64,000 bases of DNA from Lepeophtheirus salmonis (GCF_016086655.4 NC_052133.2:44012383-44076382); one strand, 5' to 3'. Positions 12,486 through 24,864 are shown, numbered from the stretch's first letter. Notes: generated by a model from the letters alone, not told the origin. Program-made: numbers and translations.

Positions 12486-13179
12486 AAATTTATTTTGAGT
12501 TGTCTATTTTTAGATTGCAGAAAACTCATTCTACAACATATTAAAGGAATTAATTGTTTATTCTTCAAAGTATTTGCCGACATATGCTTCACAAACCCTC
12601 CCTCCCCCTCCTTTCAAATCACAAACTTTTAATGGATTTGTTTCACATACTAATAATAAATATACAGTAGAAGAAGTTGTCCGTGATGACAAATTGCATT
12701 ACAACCACGTCTTGTATACTTTTAATAGATTATTATAAAAAGTTTTTGACTATTTCTACATAGCACGTCGTACATAGAGCCATGCACATTGCATTGTGTA
12801 CATAATAAATCAATGTATACCCTCACAAAACCTGAATTGACTTTATGGGGTGATCCAGAATTAGAGTAACATCAATTTGTACTTGTACAGAAACATTATC
12901 TGAGGAAAACGCAAAAGTTTAATCCATTTTGGGGTTGCATCCGCACGAAACCGGCGTTACATTTTACCTAAAAAGGTGGTTTTTAACCTCGACAGATTAA
13001 TAAAAATGACGTCATAACATTGATAGGAACATAATCAGGCAACTTTTTTTTAGGTATTGTCTTTCCAAAAGGAGAGGAGGTAATGCCCCTCCATATTTTG
13101 TGATGCCTATACGCATCCACAGTGCTGTATAAAATATCTCCTGCCGGTATGTAAAAATGAAAGAAAACGACAATGAAGG

Positions 13180-13620
13180 TTGAATTCTGAGAATTTGAAG
13201 AATGTTAGGGGAGAAGAGCAGCTTAGCTGTCATGACGTTTCATTAGATTGGCTGCGAACAGCCATGAAATTAAGGAGATAAATACAAGTCCCATTACACA
13301 GCAAAAAAAAAAATAAAAAAAAGATAATGCAACAGTTGACGTGATCTACCGAACACTAGCACTCTTAAGCAATATTTGGATAACTATGGTTAGAAGTTAC
13401 TCCGTTTTCGATCCTCAATTCTACTCCGCGTCCAACAAGGACTTACATTTATAACTTCCGAGGAACAAACCTTCATTGTTTCTCTCGGTGTTTCATGACC
13501 AGCTGAACTAGTTACTACCCCTTTATCCGTAGATGTTCCCTTCTCAAGAATTAAATAACAATGCAAACAGCTTTTAGATTGCAACTAAAAAGTGTCGGTC
13601 CCGCTTTCTAGGACATATTT
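13180..13620 (+). repeat. Interspersed repeat family B, long copy
   Basis: It carries the fullest set of family B blocks: GAGAATTTGAAGAATGTTAG, AGCAGCTTAGCTGTCATGAC, GAAATTAAGGAGATAAATAC, a poly-A tract, then CGATCCTCAATTCTACTCCG, CCAACAAGGACTTACATTTA, and a CTTCTCAAGAATTAAATAAC tail. Open frames on the minus strand here are shadows of the repeat. Confidence 0.6.
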
Positions 13621-13909
13621 TATACACCTCTACTCACTACAAATCATTAACTTAGTTGCATTAATCTATTATCTGTACTTTTGAAGGTTTTACATAACTA
13701 AGGTTATATACATAAAATACCAGATTATACGGAGTCAAAGTTTAGTTATCAGTGTCTACCCAGCTCCAAAAATAACCAAAACCCACCCACAGAGACAAGG
13801 TATATCAGTCTTCATTTTTTAAACCACGCCAAGCAGGGTTGATGTAAGGAAGATAAATTTTGATTATATTCATCTCCTTGGTTAAGTTTCCGTCAGCGGG
13901 CGATATAAT

Positions 13910-14215
13910 ATATACAGATAGTGATTTGTGTAAGAGTGCGTGGAGAAAGTGGAAACGAGACATATGGTATTTCTGAATTAAGACCATTGTTAATATCAGC
14001 TGCCTGGAATATGATTTTGGGAAGGGAGAAAATGAATTACTGCTATAAAGGAAATAACTTTTAAAATAGCATACACACAGTGAAAAGAATTTACACCAAA
14101 GAAAAATAGGAATTCTTCTTTATGAGGGAGATTAAATAAAGAACAAAAAAGAAGAAAGAGCACACGCAATAACCGTTTTTCCTTTTTTTAATCGTTATAC
14201 TTAGTTCTTTTCTTT
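13910..14215 (+). repeat. Interspersed repeat family F, copy 1
   Basis: It shares ordered blocks with 62150-62600 and, in reverse, with 35996-36345: TAAGAGTGCGTGGAGAAAG, ACATATGGTATTTCTGAATT, TTAATATCAGCTGCCTGGAA, GAGAAAATGAATTACTGCTA and GAAGAAAGAGCACACGC. The GCG(T/C)G.GGAGAAG block resembles the terminus of the 1.9-kb element at 37-41 kb. Confidence 0.55.
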
Positions 14216-14543
14216 ACACCGATCCCTTCTTTAATAATATGGTATCCTTCTCTTTTATATTTGTATGATTTATACATATTACGTCACAAAATTGAGAAAG
14301 TGTGTTTCAATTTTTTTTTTTAGTGAAAACAATGTCTCTGAAATATCTTGTCTCTTGCTATGTATTTTGATTAAATGAAGAGTATCGAGTATAGAGATTT
14401 TCTTTAGCCAATGGGAAATATTTTGACAGAGGCATGGGACCCCAGCTCCAAATGAAATGCATGGAAGGTGTAAAGGCAATTTTGAGGACTTTTGGCCTCC
14501 CTCTTTACACATTCTTTAGATCCTAGATTTAACAATATAGAAT

Positions 14544-14637
14544 ATGGTCAAGGGGGAGGACAATACAGTTCCCAAACACGGAAAGGACTCCCTCATAGAA
14601 GCCACGTTGGCAAAATATTCCGTTGTACATATTAGCT
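14544..14637 (+). CDS. Candidate first coding exon, unknown protein
   Basis: An ATG in a good context (A at -3, G at +4) opens a 31-codon polar reading frame beginning MVKGEDNTVPKHGKDSLIEA. It ends at a strong donor-like sequence, AGCT|GTAAGTGAG, which would leave the exon in phase 1. A different frame continues open and coding-like across the donor to about 14868, so a frameshifted pseudogene is an alternative. I recognise no family and cannot identify the next exon. Upstream lies an AT-rich region that could hold a promoter, but no specific element is evident. Confidence 0.3.
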
Positions 14638-15297
14638 GTAAGTGAGCTACATGTAAATAATGCCAAGTTGTTCGGAACAAAGGAAACCCATTCGAATGTA
14701 ATATATAAGGACTGTATAATGATAATTGATGACAAGAATAACCACGATGGCGTCGTCTATTCAATCAAAATACGACAGTATTTCAAATTTATTTTAAGCA
14801 CGAAGAAGAAGTTGAGTTACTGTCGAAAAATTTCAATTACTCCGTGCCATCATTTTCTTTTAATATAATCTTTTCTTAGAGCTTGGATTTTTCACATTTC
14901 ATAATGTGGAATGTCATAATTACTCTTTAAATCCTATTGAGTTTTGCTGCGATACAATCGCCTGTAAACAAGTCGTATTGGACGTTAAACAGTCCTAATT
15001 GGTCAATTGTAATAAGACAATTAAACTTGTAAAAAGTATTACAACATAAATTTAAAAAAAAAATTATAATTTTTGATGGACTGTAATTCTGGACCACCCT
15101 GTGCAAAACTCCAATAGTACTTTGTGGGACAACAAAAAACAACTTTGAGGTAGATTTCGTGTCTATCATTAAAGTAATAATAGTGATCATAGGAGGGGAA
15201 AAAATCATCCCTTCAACCAACTATAGAAATAAAACCACGCCTAAGTGTGTAGCACAATCGGCATATGACATGCATTGGCAGTATTTTCGTATGTACA

Positions 15298-17087
15298 TTA
15301 GGGTGTCCCAAAAAAAAATAAAGTGAAAAAAATCGATTCAATCATTAAACAAATTCCTCTAAACCTCTTTCAAAGACAATTCAGTCAAGTGAAGGAGACA
15401 AACTAACCCATATTGAAGTGAAAATTGACAATACATGAACAACTTGAAAGAACTCAATCATATACCGTTGGATCGGTCATATAATCAGTTTGAATGTTAG
15501 TCAAACGATTCTAAACTTGTTTTTTTTTAAATTAGTCATATCTAATGTTAAAAATGTTCGAGTAATTGATCAAAACGTGAAAGGGTACAAGTGTTCTTCC
15601 TTTGAGCCTTATAAAGAAATGAGGTTAAGTTAATTTTGTTTTACATATGGTATTTATTGCAATAGTACTCGAACAACTCTTTAATTTTATAAATTGTTTG
15701 AAAGCAGGGGAAATAAGCTTTATGTTTTCACAAAATACATATTAGAAATATTAAAAATTGACACAAAATGTCCTCATTTGGCTCGGATCCCACCCTTAAG
15801 TCTCATAAAACAGCTTATATATCTGGAATGAACAGTTTCTTGTAGAATATCATCACAAGCATCCTATGCAGCTGTCATAAGCTGTTTTTGTTGAATTTTT
15901 TGTGATAGCATTGCTCTTCCTCTCTATCATACCCTACAAGGCAAAGCTTAGGGGTTTGCAATCAGGAGAAGAAGAAAGCCAATTAATTATCTAAATTGGG
16001 GATTATTGCTGTTTACTTATATTCGTTTATAAACAAAACAACAGTGGGTGGCACCGTCTTGTGGAAAAATAATACAACTCCCTGAATGATAATATTAATT
16101 AATATAATCTAACATACCCACATAGAGGGCGCTGTAAAACTTCTGGTTTTTTTATCTCATTTGATCTCAGGGCATCCCATATCATGATGAAGTCCATTTT
16201 TCAAGGTTTAATTATTATAGGTAACTTGAATGGAAGGAACACATTTGGACTTTTTAGAATAATCTCAAAAAAGGGCTAAACATCGATAAAAAAGGCTGAT
16301 AAATTGATGGGACGGTGATTTGTAGCAACCTTGTATTTTAAAGACAATAATCAATGTATCGGTTCCAAAATTCTGACAACCCGTCCAAATCGGACGCAAA
16401 AGCTGTTCCATAGAGCAATCCTTGATAAATTACGTGTAAAAATACTAGTGATGTCATAATAAATCAACCTTCTATATATTTAACAAGCCTCATTTAAACT
16501 TCAATTAGGCCTATATGAAGAATGATGCTTATATATCAATGTGTTTGATATATAATTAAAGCTTTAATAAACTGATTCAAATGTGATCTATAAACTTTAG
16601 ATACTATCATATTATTTGTGAAAATGATGTTTTGTAGAGGGCGTTTTAAGGTTTGGGATGTTTTGCGAGGACCGATAACAGGTACGAAACGTAACTGTAT
16701 GAAAGCAAATTTAAGTCCCATATTAATGACCACTACAATTTTATCTTTTAAAAATTAAGTATGGGGCATGTGCGTTGTCTACTTATATTGGTTTGTAAAT
16801 AAAGCGATAGATGGCACTGTCTTGTGTCAAACTAATACAACTCCCTGGATAATTATACTATTTACTACAAAATAATATGTACAAATGTTTCTCACATAAA
16901 AGGCTTTGTGAAAATTCTTCTGAAAATACGCCATTTTTTAAAAAAAAAGCTTCAGAGTGTCATACCACTTTGCGGATAATATATATATTTTTGGTTAGCT
17001 CATGTCCTATTGAAAAAAATAAATAAAAGGGAGCAGGGATTTTGAAGAAAAATAAATAATACTGCAAATGCTTAGGGACACCCTAAT
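15298..17087. mobile_element. 1.8-kb TIR element with internal direct repeat
   Basis: The ends are TTAGGGTGTCCC at the left and its exact inverse GGGACACCCTAA at the right. Inside, a segment at about 16013-16093 is repeated in the same direction at about 16778-16855. Both copies hold GTCTTGTG followed by AATACAACTCCCTG. A minus-strand transposase C-terminus lies at 15770-15935. TIRs starting TTAGGGTGTCCC fit the Tc1/mariner superfamily. Confidence 0.65.
15770..15935 (-). pseudogene. Transposase C-terminal remnant
   Basis: Read on the minus strand, the sequence gives ACDDILQETVHSRYISCFMR followed by a degraded LKGGIRAK..GHF. This matches the usual C-terminal end of Tc1/mariner-type transposases (a ...R...I.A.GGH tail). 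There are stops nearby and no catalytic motif was found, so this is only a relic inside the 15298-17087 element. Confidence 0.5.
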
Positions 17088-17415
17088 ATATGTACATATT
17101 AGGGTTGAAAAGACTCCACCCTTAATATGTTTGTATATGATTGGTTTGCCTAATAGTATTAGGGTGCAAGAGATTTAGAAAAGGAGTGAATCCTTTAATC
17201 ATTATAATATCAGATTGTGACATAATTGCTTCTTGTTACATTTTCCCTCACGCACGAGGGGGACAGAGGTGGGGGGGTGAGTGAAGTTTCCTATTTCTGA
17301 GTAAAACTTGCGATAAGTCAAATAAGAATAAATAATGGAAACAATGAGTTAAACTATGAGGCATTCTGCACAAACCTAACTGAATAACTTCAAATTACAG
17401 TCAAACATGGTGTAA

Positions 17416-17980
17416 TCAGGGACGTCCACAGGACGCGGGATAGAGGGGCTGTAGTACTCCACAAAAATAAAGGGATTTCTGCTTTTTACTAGAATTTTTT
17501 CCAATCATTCGGGTAAATTATGAAACAGAGTAAAAAATTTAATAAAAATTGAAATGTTTTTACAAATAATTTAATAAAAATGGAAATATTTTTCTAAAAT
17601 ATTTTATAATTTGATTTTTTTTTTCCAAAAAATAAAATATTTTAAATTAAAATTCTAAAAAATTACTTTGTTTGTGAGTAGCTGGAAATTTTTGAAATTT
17701 TAATTCGAAAAAATATGAATTTGATTTTTTTTTTTTTCAAAAAATTAATGTTTTTTGAAGAGATGTAAATTTTTGAAACTCTTTCAAAAAAATTTAATAT
17801 TTCAAATTGTATTTTCAAAATTTTTTAATTTAAAATTTTTTTTTCCAAAAAATTTATTTTTTGTAAAAAGCAATAGATTTTTGAAATTTTATTTAAAAAA
17901 ATGTAATTTTAGGATTTTTTTTTCAAAAAAATTACAAAAATCAACCACTCCCCAAAATATAATCCTGCGGACGCCCATGC
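17416..17980 (+). repeat. T-rich MITE-like repeat (family A), near complete copy
   Basis: The left terminus CAGGGACGTCCACAGGA and right terminus TCCTGCGGACGCCCATG are inverted repeats. Next to the left end is GAGGGGCTGTAG, a half of the GGGGCTGTAGCCCC-type palindrome. Both ends are followed outward by TAA/AAT, consistent with a 3-bp target duplication. The interior consists of repeated blocks of poly-T with AAAAATTTAAT and GTGAATAGCTG-like units. Confidence 0.7.
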
Positions 17981-18934
17981 TAATGATCCCCTGATTTAAG
18001 TATGATAGAGAGACATAACTCAGTGGACGACGTGCTAGGGAAAAATTATTCGCTTGAACTCAATTTGTCTTAGTTGGATTCACGGTTGCTCATAGAGAAG
18101 GAAATTTACATTATATACAGGGTTGTAAATTCTATGAATTTTTTAGCGAGCGAGTTATGTTTTTGTTGTTGGCAGCCTGAACAGTGTTTTTTTAAAGCTG
18201 TTATCATTGTTCTTTCACTTTTGAGGAAGAACATTTAAGTATATATTGTAAATAAAAGTATATGTTCTCATGTATGACTGAGTGTAATCTTGATTACAGT
18301 ATTACATTTACTCTACCTGATCAAGAAATTGTCTTTGAAGTCCTTATACAAAAAGTTTATTTCTTTACTAGGAACGAGCATGAACAGAACACAAATCCCG
18401 AGCGTGGAGTCCATTGAGCTACGTCGTTCCATACAAGGAAGTGTTGTCCCCTAAGAACTACTCTGACTGATTTTTTTTCTCTAAAAACAAGCATCTTCAA
18501 TATTGAAAAAACTTTATATGCCGTTAAATATGTTATAATCTCTTCAACGACTCTTCTTCTAATCTTTAATAAAAAAAAACCCTACAAAGCCTTTAAGCAA
18601 GGAAGGCTTCATGAACAAACTACTCCTGAAGGAGAGTCAAGCAAGCAAGCAAGCAGTCGAGAACAAAACCAAAACTTATCCGACTTTTATCTTGTTATTA
18701 TTTTTGTTATTCTATGGTTACTTGAAAATATAAACTTTTACTTGCATACATAAAATCCTTTTACAAATTTACTTTATACATTTTTTAATTGGAAAGAACT
18801 CAAGAGGATTTAGTGAACAATGAAGGTTGTACCATGTACATAGGTATGTACGAGGGTTTCTCTTCTGAGATCCCGTTTCCCCGGGGTTTACACCAACTTA
18901 ATAGCTGGATTATAATACATAGATCAAATATGTG

Positions 18935-19415
18935 CCGTTTTGTTGCATAAATTTTGTCCATTTTGAAGGTAATTTCATAATTTCGCGATTGAAGAAGTCT
19001 TCGTCCCTATTGGTTAAAAACTAGACCAGCTAATTTTCACAACCCTCTCGCGTGACCATTTTTGTACCATCAAGAAAATTTTGTAAATGCTTAAAAATGT
19101 AATAATCGCTTGGTGCCAGGTCTGGACTATACAGCGGGTGCGATAGAACATCCCATCCAAGCTCTGGAAGCTTCTGGCGCGTCATTAAATATGTGTGAGG
19201 CTGGCATTGTCTTGATGGAATACATCAACCTTTCTATTGGCAAATTCTTGCCACTTCTGGTAGATTGCCTTCTTCAATATGGTCAGTTGTTGACAATATA
19301 AGACCGAATTCAGTGTTTTGCTCAATGAGAGTAGTTCATAATGGATGATTCCTTTCCAATCTTACCAAATATAGCCTTCTTGGCCGTTAATCTAGCCTTG
19401 GTGATCGTTTGAGCG
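18935..19415 (-). pseudogene. Mariner transposase remnant (DD34D type), C-terminal half
   Basis: Read on the minus strand, in two or three frames, this is the C-terminal half of a mariner transposase. In order: GIIHYELLSLSKTLNSVLYC, a segment ending VFHQDNA (the second catalytic Asp, about 19205-19225), LYSPDLAPSDYYIF (the third catalytic Asp, about 19097-19140), and a tail with FNREIMKLPSKWTKFMQQNG (about 18945-19000). The order and spacing are those of Mos1-like mariners. Stops and shifts break it, and the N-terminal half is absent because a family A repeat begins immediately upstream (19425). Confidence 0.8.
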
Positions 19416-19424
19416 ATTCGAAAA

Positions 19425-19712
19425 ATTTAATTTTTCAAAAAAAAAATTCCAATAAGTTTCATTTTTTGTGGATAACTATGGATTTTAGAATTTTTTCCCC
19501 CCCAAAATATAATATTTGAAATTTTTTCCCCCAAAAATTTAATGTTCTGTTATTATCTATTGATTTTTGAAAAATATTTCCAAAAAATTTAATTTTTCAA
19601 ATTTTTTCCAAAAAAAAAAGAATATTGGAAATATCATTTTTCAACTTTATTTTTAAAAAGAAATCCAAAATCAAGCCCTCCCAAAAATATAATCATGTTG
19701 ACGTCCCTTTAA
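19425..19712 (+). repeat. T-rich MITE-like repeat (family A), copy next to mariner remnant
   Basis: The blocks AAAAATTTAATTTTTCAAA and GTGGATAACTATGGATTTT recur, and the right end is AAAATATAATCATGTTGACG followed by TCCCTTT, the family A terminus. The left terminus is lost at the junction with the mariner remnant. Confidence 0.6.
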
Positions 19713-21600
19713 TTATTAGTCAAAGTCGTCAATATTCTTCATATTTAAAAAAAACATTATCTCAAGCATTCGACAAAACGTTCAAAAACTTTTTTTCTAC
19801 TATACCCAGGGATTTTTGCAGAATTTTATTTAGAGGAAATCTTATTTTTCAACAGATATAAAATACTTACGTTAGAATTATTCTTTTCTTGAGCTTGAAT
19901 TTTACCTTTTAATTTTTTTTTAAAGCTGATTTGCCATGAAACTTTTTTCTACAAAACGATAGTTTTTGAATGGTAAGAACAACAATTTCTCAATTTGGAG
20001 GGAGTTAAAGCCTCTAAAGACAACCCCTTGCAAACACAAATGAACCATGTGTACAATATTGTACATTAACAATCCATGGTGAAAAATTTCCAATCAACCA
20101 TTCACCAGTGTGTCAGAGATAATCCCTCATCCTGTCATTAGTGACACAAGTGTCATAGATTTGCCATCACTGTTAAAGTTAAATAATGCATTTTAAGTCC
20201 AAGAAATCGCAACTTGTACAATATGCTTAATATACTAATTCCAACTTGTAAACAAAACATATAATGAATTAAAATGTTAGAATATATATTAAACTAGAAT
20301 AGGAAATCGGTAGAGCGTAAAACCTCCATTTGAAATCAAACTGAGTTGTTTATATCTCAATTTGCTCTAAACTTATGGTCAATTATACCCTTTTTTACGT
20401 TTTGCATTATCTTTCAATTCTCAAAATTTAATACCCTTTTATTGTGACCATTAACCATTGTAACTTTTTCTTGCAAACCCAGAAACTAAAAACAAACAAA
20501 CAGAAGCAAAAAAACATAATCTCCGTTCAACTTCGTTGCAGCAGTAACTAACTTAGTAGCTTAGACTTGCTATTAATTTTTTTCCGATTAATACTTTGCT
20601 AATGAATCTTACTTGTTACTGCATCGCTAATGACGAAGGGGGATCCATGGGGTCTAAAAAAGCCAACTCCAGCACTTTTAGTGGTAATTATTCAATAAGA
20701 ATAAACGCATATGTGTAAGACTAACTGCTCCCAGAATGTATTTGTAAGTTAAGACCAAATTATAGAATGCTGAAGTGATTAGGAACGTCCAGAAGACCGT
20801 AACAAGAATTTTTCTTAGAATGGACTTTTTTTGACAGGCTCCGTTTAGTGTTTTTTCAGAACAATTTTGAAAATTTAATAGTTGAAAGGGATCAAATTAG
20901 AACAAATAACCTTGAAAGAGATGATGATTTTTTTTTGTTAGAAAAGACGAGTTATGTATCTTCTTATTACTATAAATAAATCCGCAAAAGTGGGGCCAAT
21001 GGCCTATTAGCCACTATGATTATGGAACAACGGCTAAAATTATCTTATAGTTTATTTATTCTTCTTAAAATATAAAAATAAATACTTAAATTCTAGAGTA
21101 TTTATTAATTAAATATTTCCCGGTCTCCCGCTCTCAATATAATATCCCGGGAAGTGGGCAACCCCCCTTCTATGTACCATGTATGTAGGTAGATTTAATT
21201 AAAAAAATAAAAGAACAGCAAAGTTTGACAAGATACTTGTATGTATATTGTACGTTCGAGTATATTCATAAACACAAAATAAAGAAAATACTTTCTTTTT
21301 CGAAGGTGGTATATAAAAGTATGTTTATTAATAAATAAAAATGATTATTACTAAGAAAGAAAATAATAAACAGAATCAAAATAACAAAAACCTTAAGAAG
21401 TGGTAAGAAGCCAAGGTTTTATTTTGTATTTTATTTTATTTTACAACTCACAGGGTAATTAACAAACAAAATCTTATTATCTAGAATATGTTACATATGT
21501 ATATATGTTGTTAGATAGGTTATATAAAGTATACTTTTTGTAACTGTGGACCAGTGCTTTTAAAACTCTTCTATGTATTGCAGGGCCCATTAATCCTACA
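19713..21600. other. No gene seen
   Basis: AT-rich spacer. I see no exon, RNA gene or clear repeat boundary. Confidence 0.4.
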
Positions 21601-21602
21601 TC

Positions 21603-22203
21603 TAGGGGCATCCGTAGGATTTAAAAAAAAAATATATATTTTTTTTTGGGGGAGGGGGGCTTTGTTTTTGGATTTTTTTTTGTAAAAAATCCTATTTGAA
21701 GAAAATTTCAAATATTAAATTTTTATCGTTTTATTTCAACGATCAATAGTTATTTACAGAAAATAATTTTTTTTGAAAAAAAATTGGAAATCTTTTTTCA
21801 AAATTTGAAATGGAAATTGCACAAAATTAAACTATTAACTATTGATAAAAATAAAGTTTTTTTCAAAAGTCCAAAGCTATTCACAAAAAATGAAATGTTT
21901 GCGAAAAATATTTCAAAAATTAAATTTCAAATGTTACATTATTTGAAACAAAATTTCAAAAATACATCGCAATTCCCAAAACATTAAATTTTTTAGAAAA
22001 AGATTTCAAAAATCCATAGCTATTTACAAAAAATTAATTTTTTGGAAAAAAAAATCATATGTTAAATTTTTAGTAAAAAGAAATCATTAAATATTTTACT
22101 TTGCTGTCTAATTTGTCCGAATGACGAAAAAAAAATCTTGTAAAAAGAAAAAAAACTCATAATTTTGGTGGGCTACAGCCCCTCCAGTTCACCCCCTATG
22201 AAC
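21603..22203 (-). repeat. T-rich MITE-like repeat (family A), reverse copy
   Basis: It is bounded by AGGGGCATCCGTAGGA at the left and by GTGGGCTACAGCCCC, then ATGAACTCCCCTGA at the right. Interior blocks read in the AAATTTTTTGGAAAA direction. Confidence 0.65.
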
Positions 22204-22264
22204 TCCCCTGAGTAAGTCACCATGTGCTAGTCACAAGTAAGTCTCAAGTCAGAGCCTGTAAGTC

Positions 22265-22493
22265 ACATAATTTTTTTGGATACAATTTTCAATTTTTGTG
22301 AAAAAATTACGAAAATTCATTGCTATACAAAAAAATAAAATTTTCTGGAAAAAAAGTTTATATATTAAAGTTTTTGCTCTGTTGCATAATTTGCTCGAAT
22401 GACAAAAAAATTTTTTTTAGTAAAAAGCTAAAATTCCTTTATTTGGTTGGGTACCCCAAATAGCCAGCTCGCCCCCTGCAAACGCCCCTGACA
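22265..22493 (-). repeat. T-rich MITE-like repeat (family A), second adjacent reverse copy
   Basis: It follows the previous copy after about 60 bp in the same orientation and ends CCCCCTGCAAACGCCCCTGA. The left end is truncated. The flanks of both copies carry a similar AAGTCACCATGTGC / AAGTGACCATGTGC word, so the pair may reflect insertion into, or duplication of, another repeat. Confidence 0.6.
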
Positions 22494-22939
22494 ACACCAT
22501 ACGTATCATATTGAATGTGTGAGTTTTAGAATCCTTGATTTAAGCCATACATTGAACTAAGTGACCATGTGCAAGTCACAACTAAGTCTCAAGTCAGAGC
22601 CTTTAAATACCAAGTATTTTTTATTTTTGGAAACATAATAATTTGATGACTATTTTATCAGAAAAGATATTTCTTATTAACCCACAAATGCCCATTTTTT
22701 TAATAGAAAAAGCTGATATTCTTCTAGTCTTAAGTCAAGTACAAGTATTAAAGTCTAACGTCAAGGTCCCTCTCACTCATATCTAAAAGTGTATAAAAAA
22801 CCATTTTCTGGAAAGAGATAGTATTTTTTTCTAATTGGTAACCTGAACAAGGTTAATTAATTTTCCAAAGCTGATGCCACTATTATTTAATTATTAAAGA
22901 CAGAGCTTCTAACTAAAAACTAGTGCGTGTGTTCATAAA

Positions 22940-23030
22940 TTACAATGAGTAAAAATGATGATTTGCTTGAGAGCTATAAATGTAAGCCCTTGTTGGACTC
23001 AAAGTAGAATCAAAGATCCACATAGGTGTA
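22940..23030 (-). repeat. Interspersed repeat family B fragment
   Basis: On the plus strand this reads CTTGTTGGACTCAAAGTAGA, the complement of the family B block around CCAACAAGGAC, so this is a short reverse-oriented fragment. Confidence 0.45.
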
Positions 23031-23591
23031 AATACTGCTGTTACGTCCTTGCTCTTTACGGTGTACAGTATGTGTTAATTTACTTGCTATTGCAGCTGCT
23101 TTTAGCTGATTTAATTTTAGCTAAAGAACTCTCCTCCCAAAAATTCCTCAAATTGTGAGGATTGCAATGCTCATTTTCGGGTTTTTTACATAACAACAGA
23201 ACAGGTTTTATTCATCACTGCTCATATCCCTATTTTCAGGGCCGAATTTTAGAGTGAATAGGTTCTGGAACAAACATAAATGTAAGGGGCCTTTTTGTTT
23301 CAGTCCTTTTTTTTTTTTTTTTTTTGAAATTTTATTTTTATGCTTTTTATTATAAAAAAAAATTATTAGTGTATATATATCAATTTTTTAGAATATTATA
23401 TCTAACGTGGGACCCCGTTCCAGAGATGGGACACAATGGACTTGCAAGTAAAGACTTGATAATCACTTTGAAGTTTCTCGCTTACTTTTTCACAACTCTG
23501 TAAAAACATGGATTTTACGATGCATTCTACTATTCTTTATGTGCGCACAGTTTGAGATAGCAGACGTGTTGCAGATAAATGAAATATAAAG

Positions 23592-23978
23592 ATTAGTTTT
23601 GAAACTCTATCTAAATTCGATTTTTCCGTTTTGGTCTTATGTGTTTTTTAGACCGATTTGAAAATGTATTTCGATCCATATCCCGATCTCAGACCATAGA
23701 CCAAAATTTAATATTTACGGTCTCAACTTATGGACCGATTTTATACCCTTTCCTGATTTATGAGTTATACCATTTATACAACACATTTAGCTTCATAAGA
23801 CGTTATTGTAGGTTAATATTCACAATTTTATAGCGTCATCAAAAAATCATCCATAAAATTGGTATAGACCGAATTTTAAATGATATCGATCCAGACAAAA
23901 AATTTACTTCGGGACTTATCTATAGAAAGTTCTTCTTTTGAGGCCAGTCTAGACCTATAAATCAGTATAGACTAAGGT
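23592..23978. repeat. GACCGA-rich TIR element (family C), copy 2
   Basis: From left to right it carries TTGAAACTCTATCTAAATTC, AGACCGATTTG, CGATCTCAGACCATAGACCA and, near the right end, GGCCAGTCTAGACCTATAA. The block order matches the family C copies at 2.3 and 45 kb. Confidence 0.5.
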
Positions 23979-24224
23979 GACCAGATGTCCCTGTTTTGGG
24001 GTGACCTGGCCCAGGTAAAAGGTGTAGAAAACTTAACACCATTAAATTACTTGTGCCTGTTTTTTGTTTTTACAATCATAATATTTAATGATTTTTCATT
24101 GCTGCATTGAATATCCCCCTATTTTCATTTTAGAAATCTTAGTATGGATTGCTTAAGGGCACTGGTATCGCGTAAGTTCACTTCTAATATTTTTGGTAAT
24201 GGACCGATCTGTCTGAAAGTTGTT

Positions 24225-24336
24225 GTGTGTTCCTCAAAGAGATGCTACTAACTAAACATAACCTCGATACGCACCAGTAGTGCCATCTCTCAGACTTTGT
24301 ACTGACTTTTTAAAGGAATCTCGTATATATTGCCTA
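24225..24336. repeat. Short mariner-related MITE, copy 1
   Basis: The block AGATGCTACTAACTAAACAT, AACCTCGATACG and CAGTAGTGCCATCTCTCAGA is shared with 56867-56978, where clear TIRs exist. Here only the right terminus (TTAAAGGAATCTCGTA) is partly preserved. Confidence 0.45.
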
Positions 24337-24439
24337 TGTCCATACCGTTATTGCCACGTTTGCGTAAATAAATGAAGCAAAAAGAGGCGCATTTGCTTAA
24401 GAAAAAGAGTTGTTTCATCAAAATTATTGAATTAAAGTT

Positions 24440-24625
24440 ATAATTGATACCTCATGCATCCTATTCTCCAGATTTAGTCCCCTTTGATTATTTTCAACTT
24501 CCTAAAAAATGGTTCAGGGGTCAATGATTTACCAAGAATCAAAAAGTGATTTTGGCAGTGAACGGGTTATTTTGAGAAGGAGACAGTTCCTACTGAGTCG
24601 TGCAAAATGTACTGAGACTCAAATG
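24440..24625 (+). pseudogene. Mariner transposase C-terminal remnant
   Basis: The plus strand encodes YSPDLVPFDYFQLPKKWFRG (about 24465-24525), the conserved SPDL.P.D motif holding the last catalytic Asp of mariner-type transposases. A degraded continuation follows (VILAVNGLF, then stops). The rest of the transposase is missing. Confidence 0.65.
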
Positions 24626-24864
24626 AATAAAATAAAAATTAATGTATAATTTTGTATATATCTAATATCTAAAATATTTTATTAACATAATTTATAATAA
24701 TGATATTAAGTATAACTAATTTTGAATATGTCCACCGTAAGCAGCAATAACGACTTCGAGGCATTTACAGAATTTACTACAAGTGTTTTTGACGTAGGCC
24801 TCTGACATGACAACCTAGTGACTAAAATCCACAGGCTTACACTTTTTCTTCGAAATAATGGTAA

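Noticed and set aside
14516..14764. Minus-strand open frames of 68-82 codons
   Set aside because: They overlap the better-supported plus-strand exon candidate with ATG context and donor site; kept only as an alternative.
17755..17994. 79-codon Phe/Lys-rich frame
   Set aside because: It lies entirely in a T-rich family A repeat; composition explains the open frame.
18380..18440. Genuine tRNA gene on the minus strand
   Set aside because: The acceptor-like ends pair and an A box is present, but the total is only about 60 nt with no B box and no acceptable anticodon arm.
18635..18660. AAGC microsatellite as a CRISPR-like or regulatory array
   Set aside because: Only about four units of a 4-bp repeat; a simple microsatellite.
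19110..19301. 63-codon plus-strand open frame
   Set aside because: Antisense to the mariner transposase remnant containing SPDLAPSDYY.
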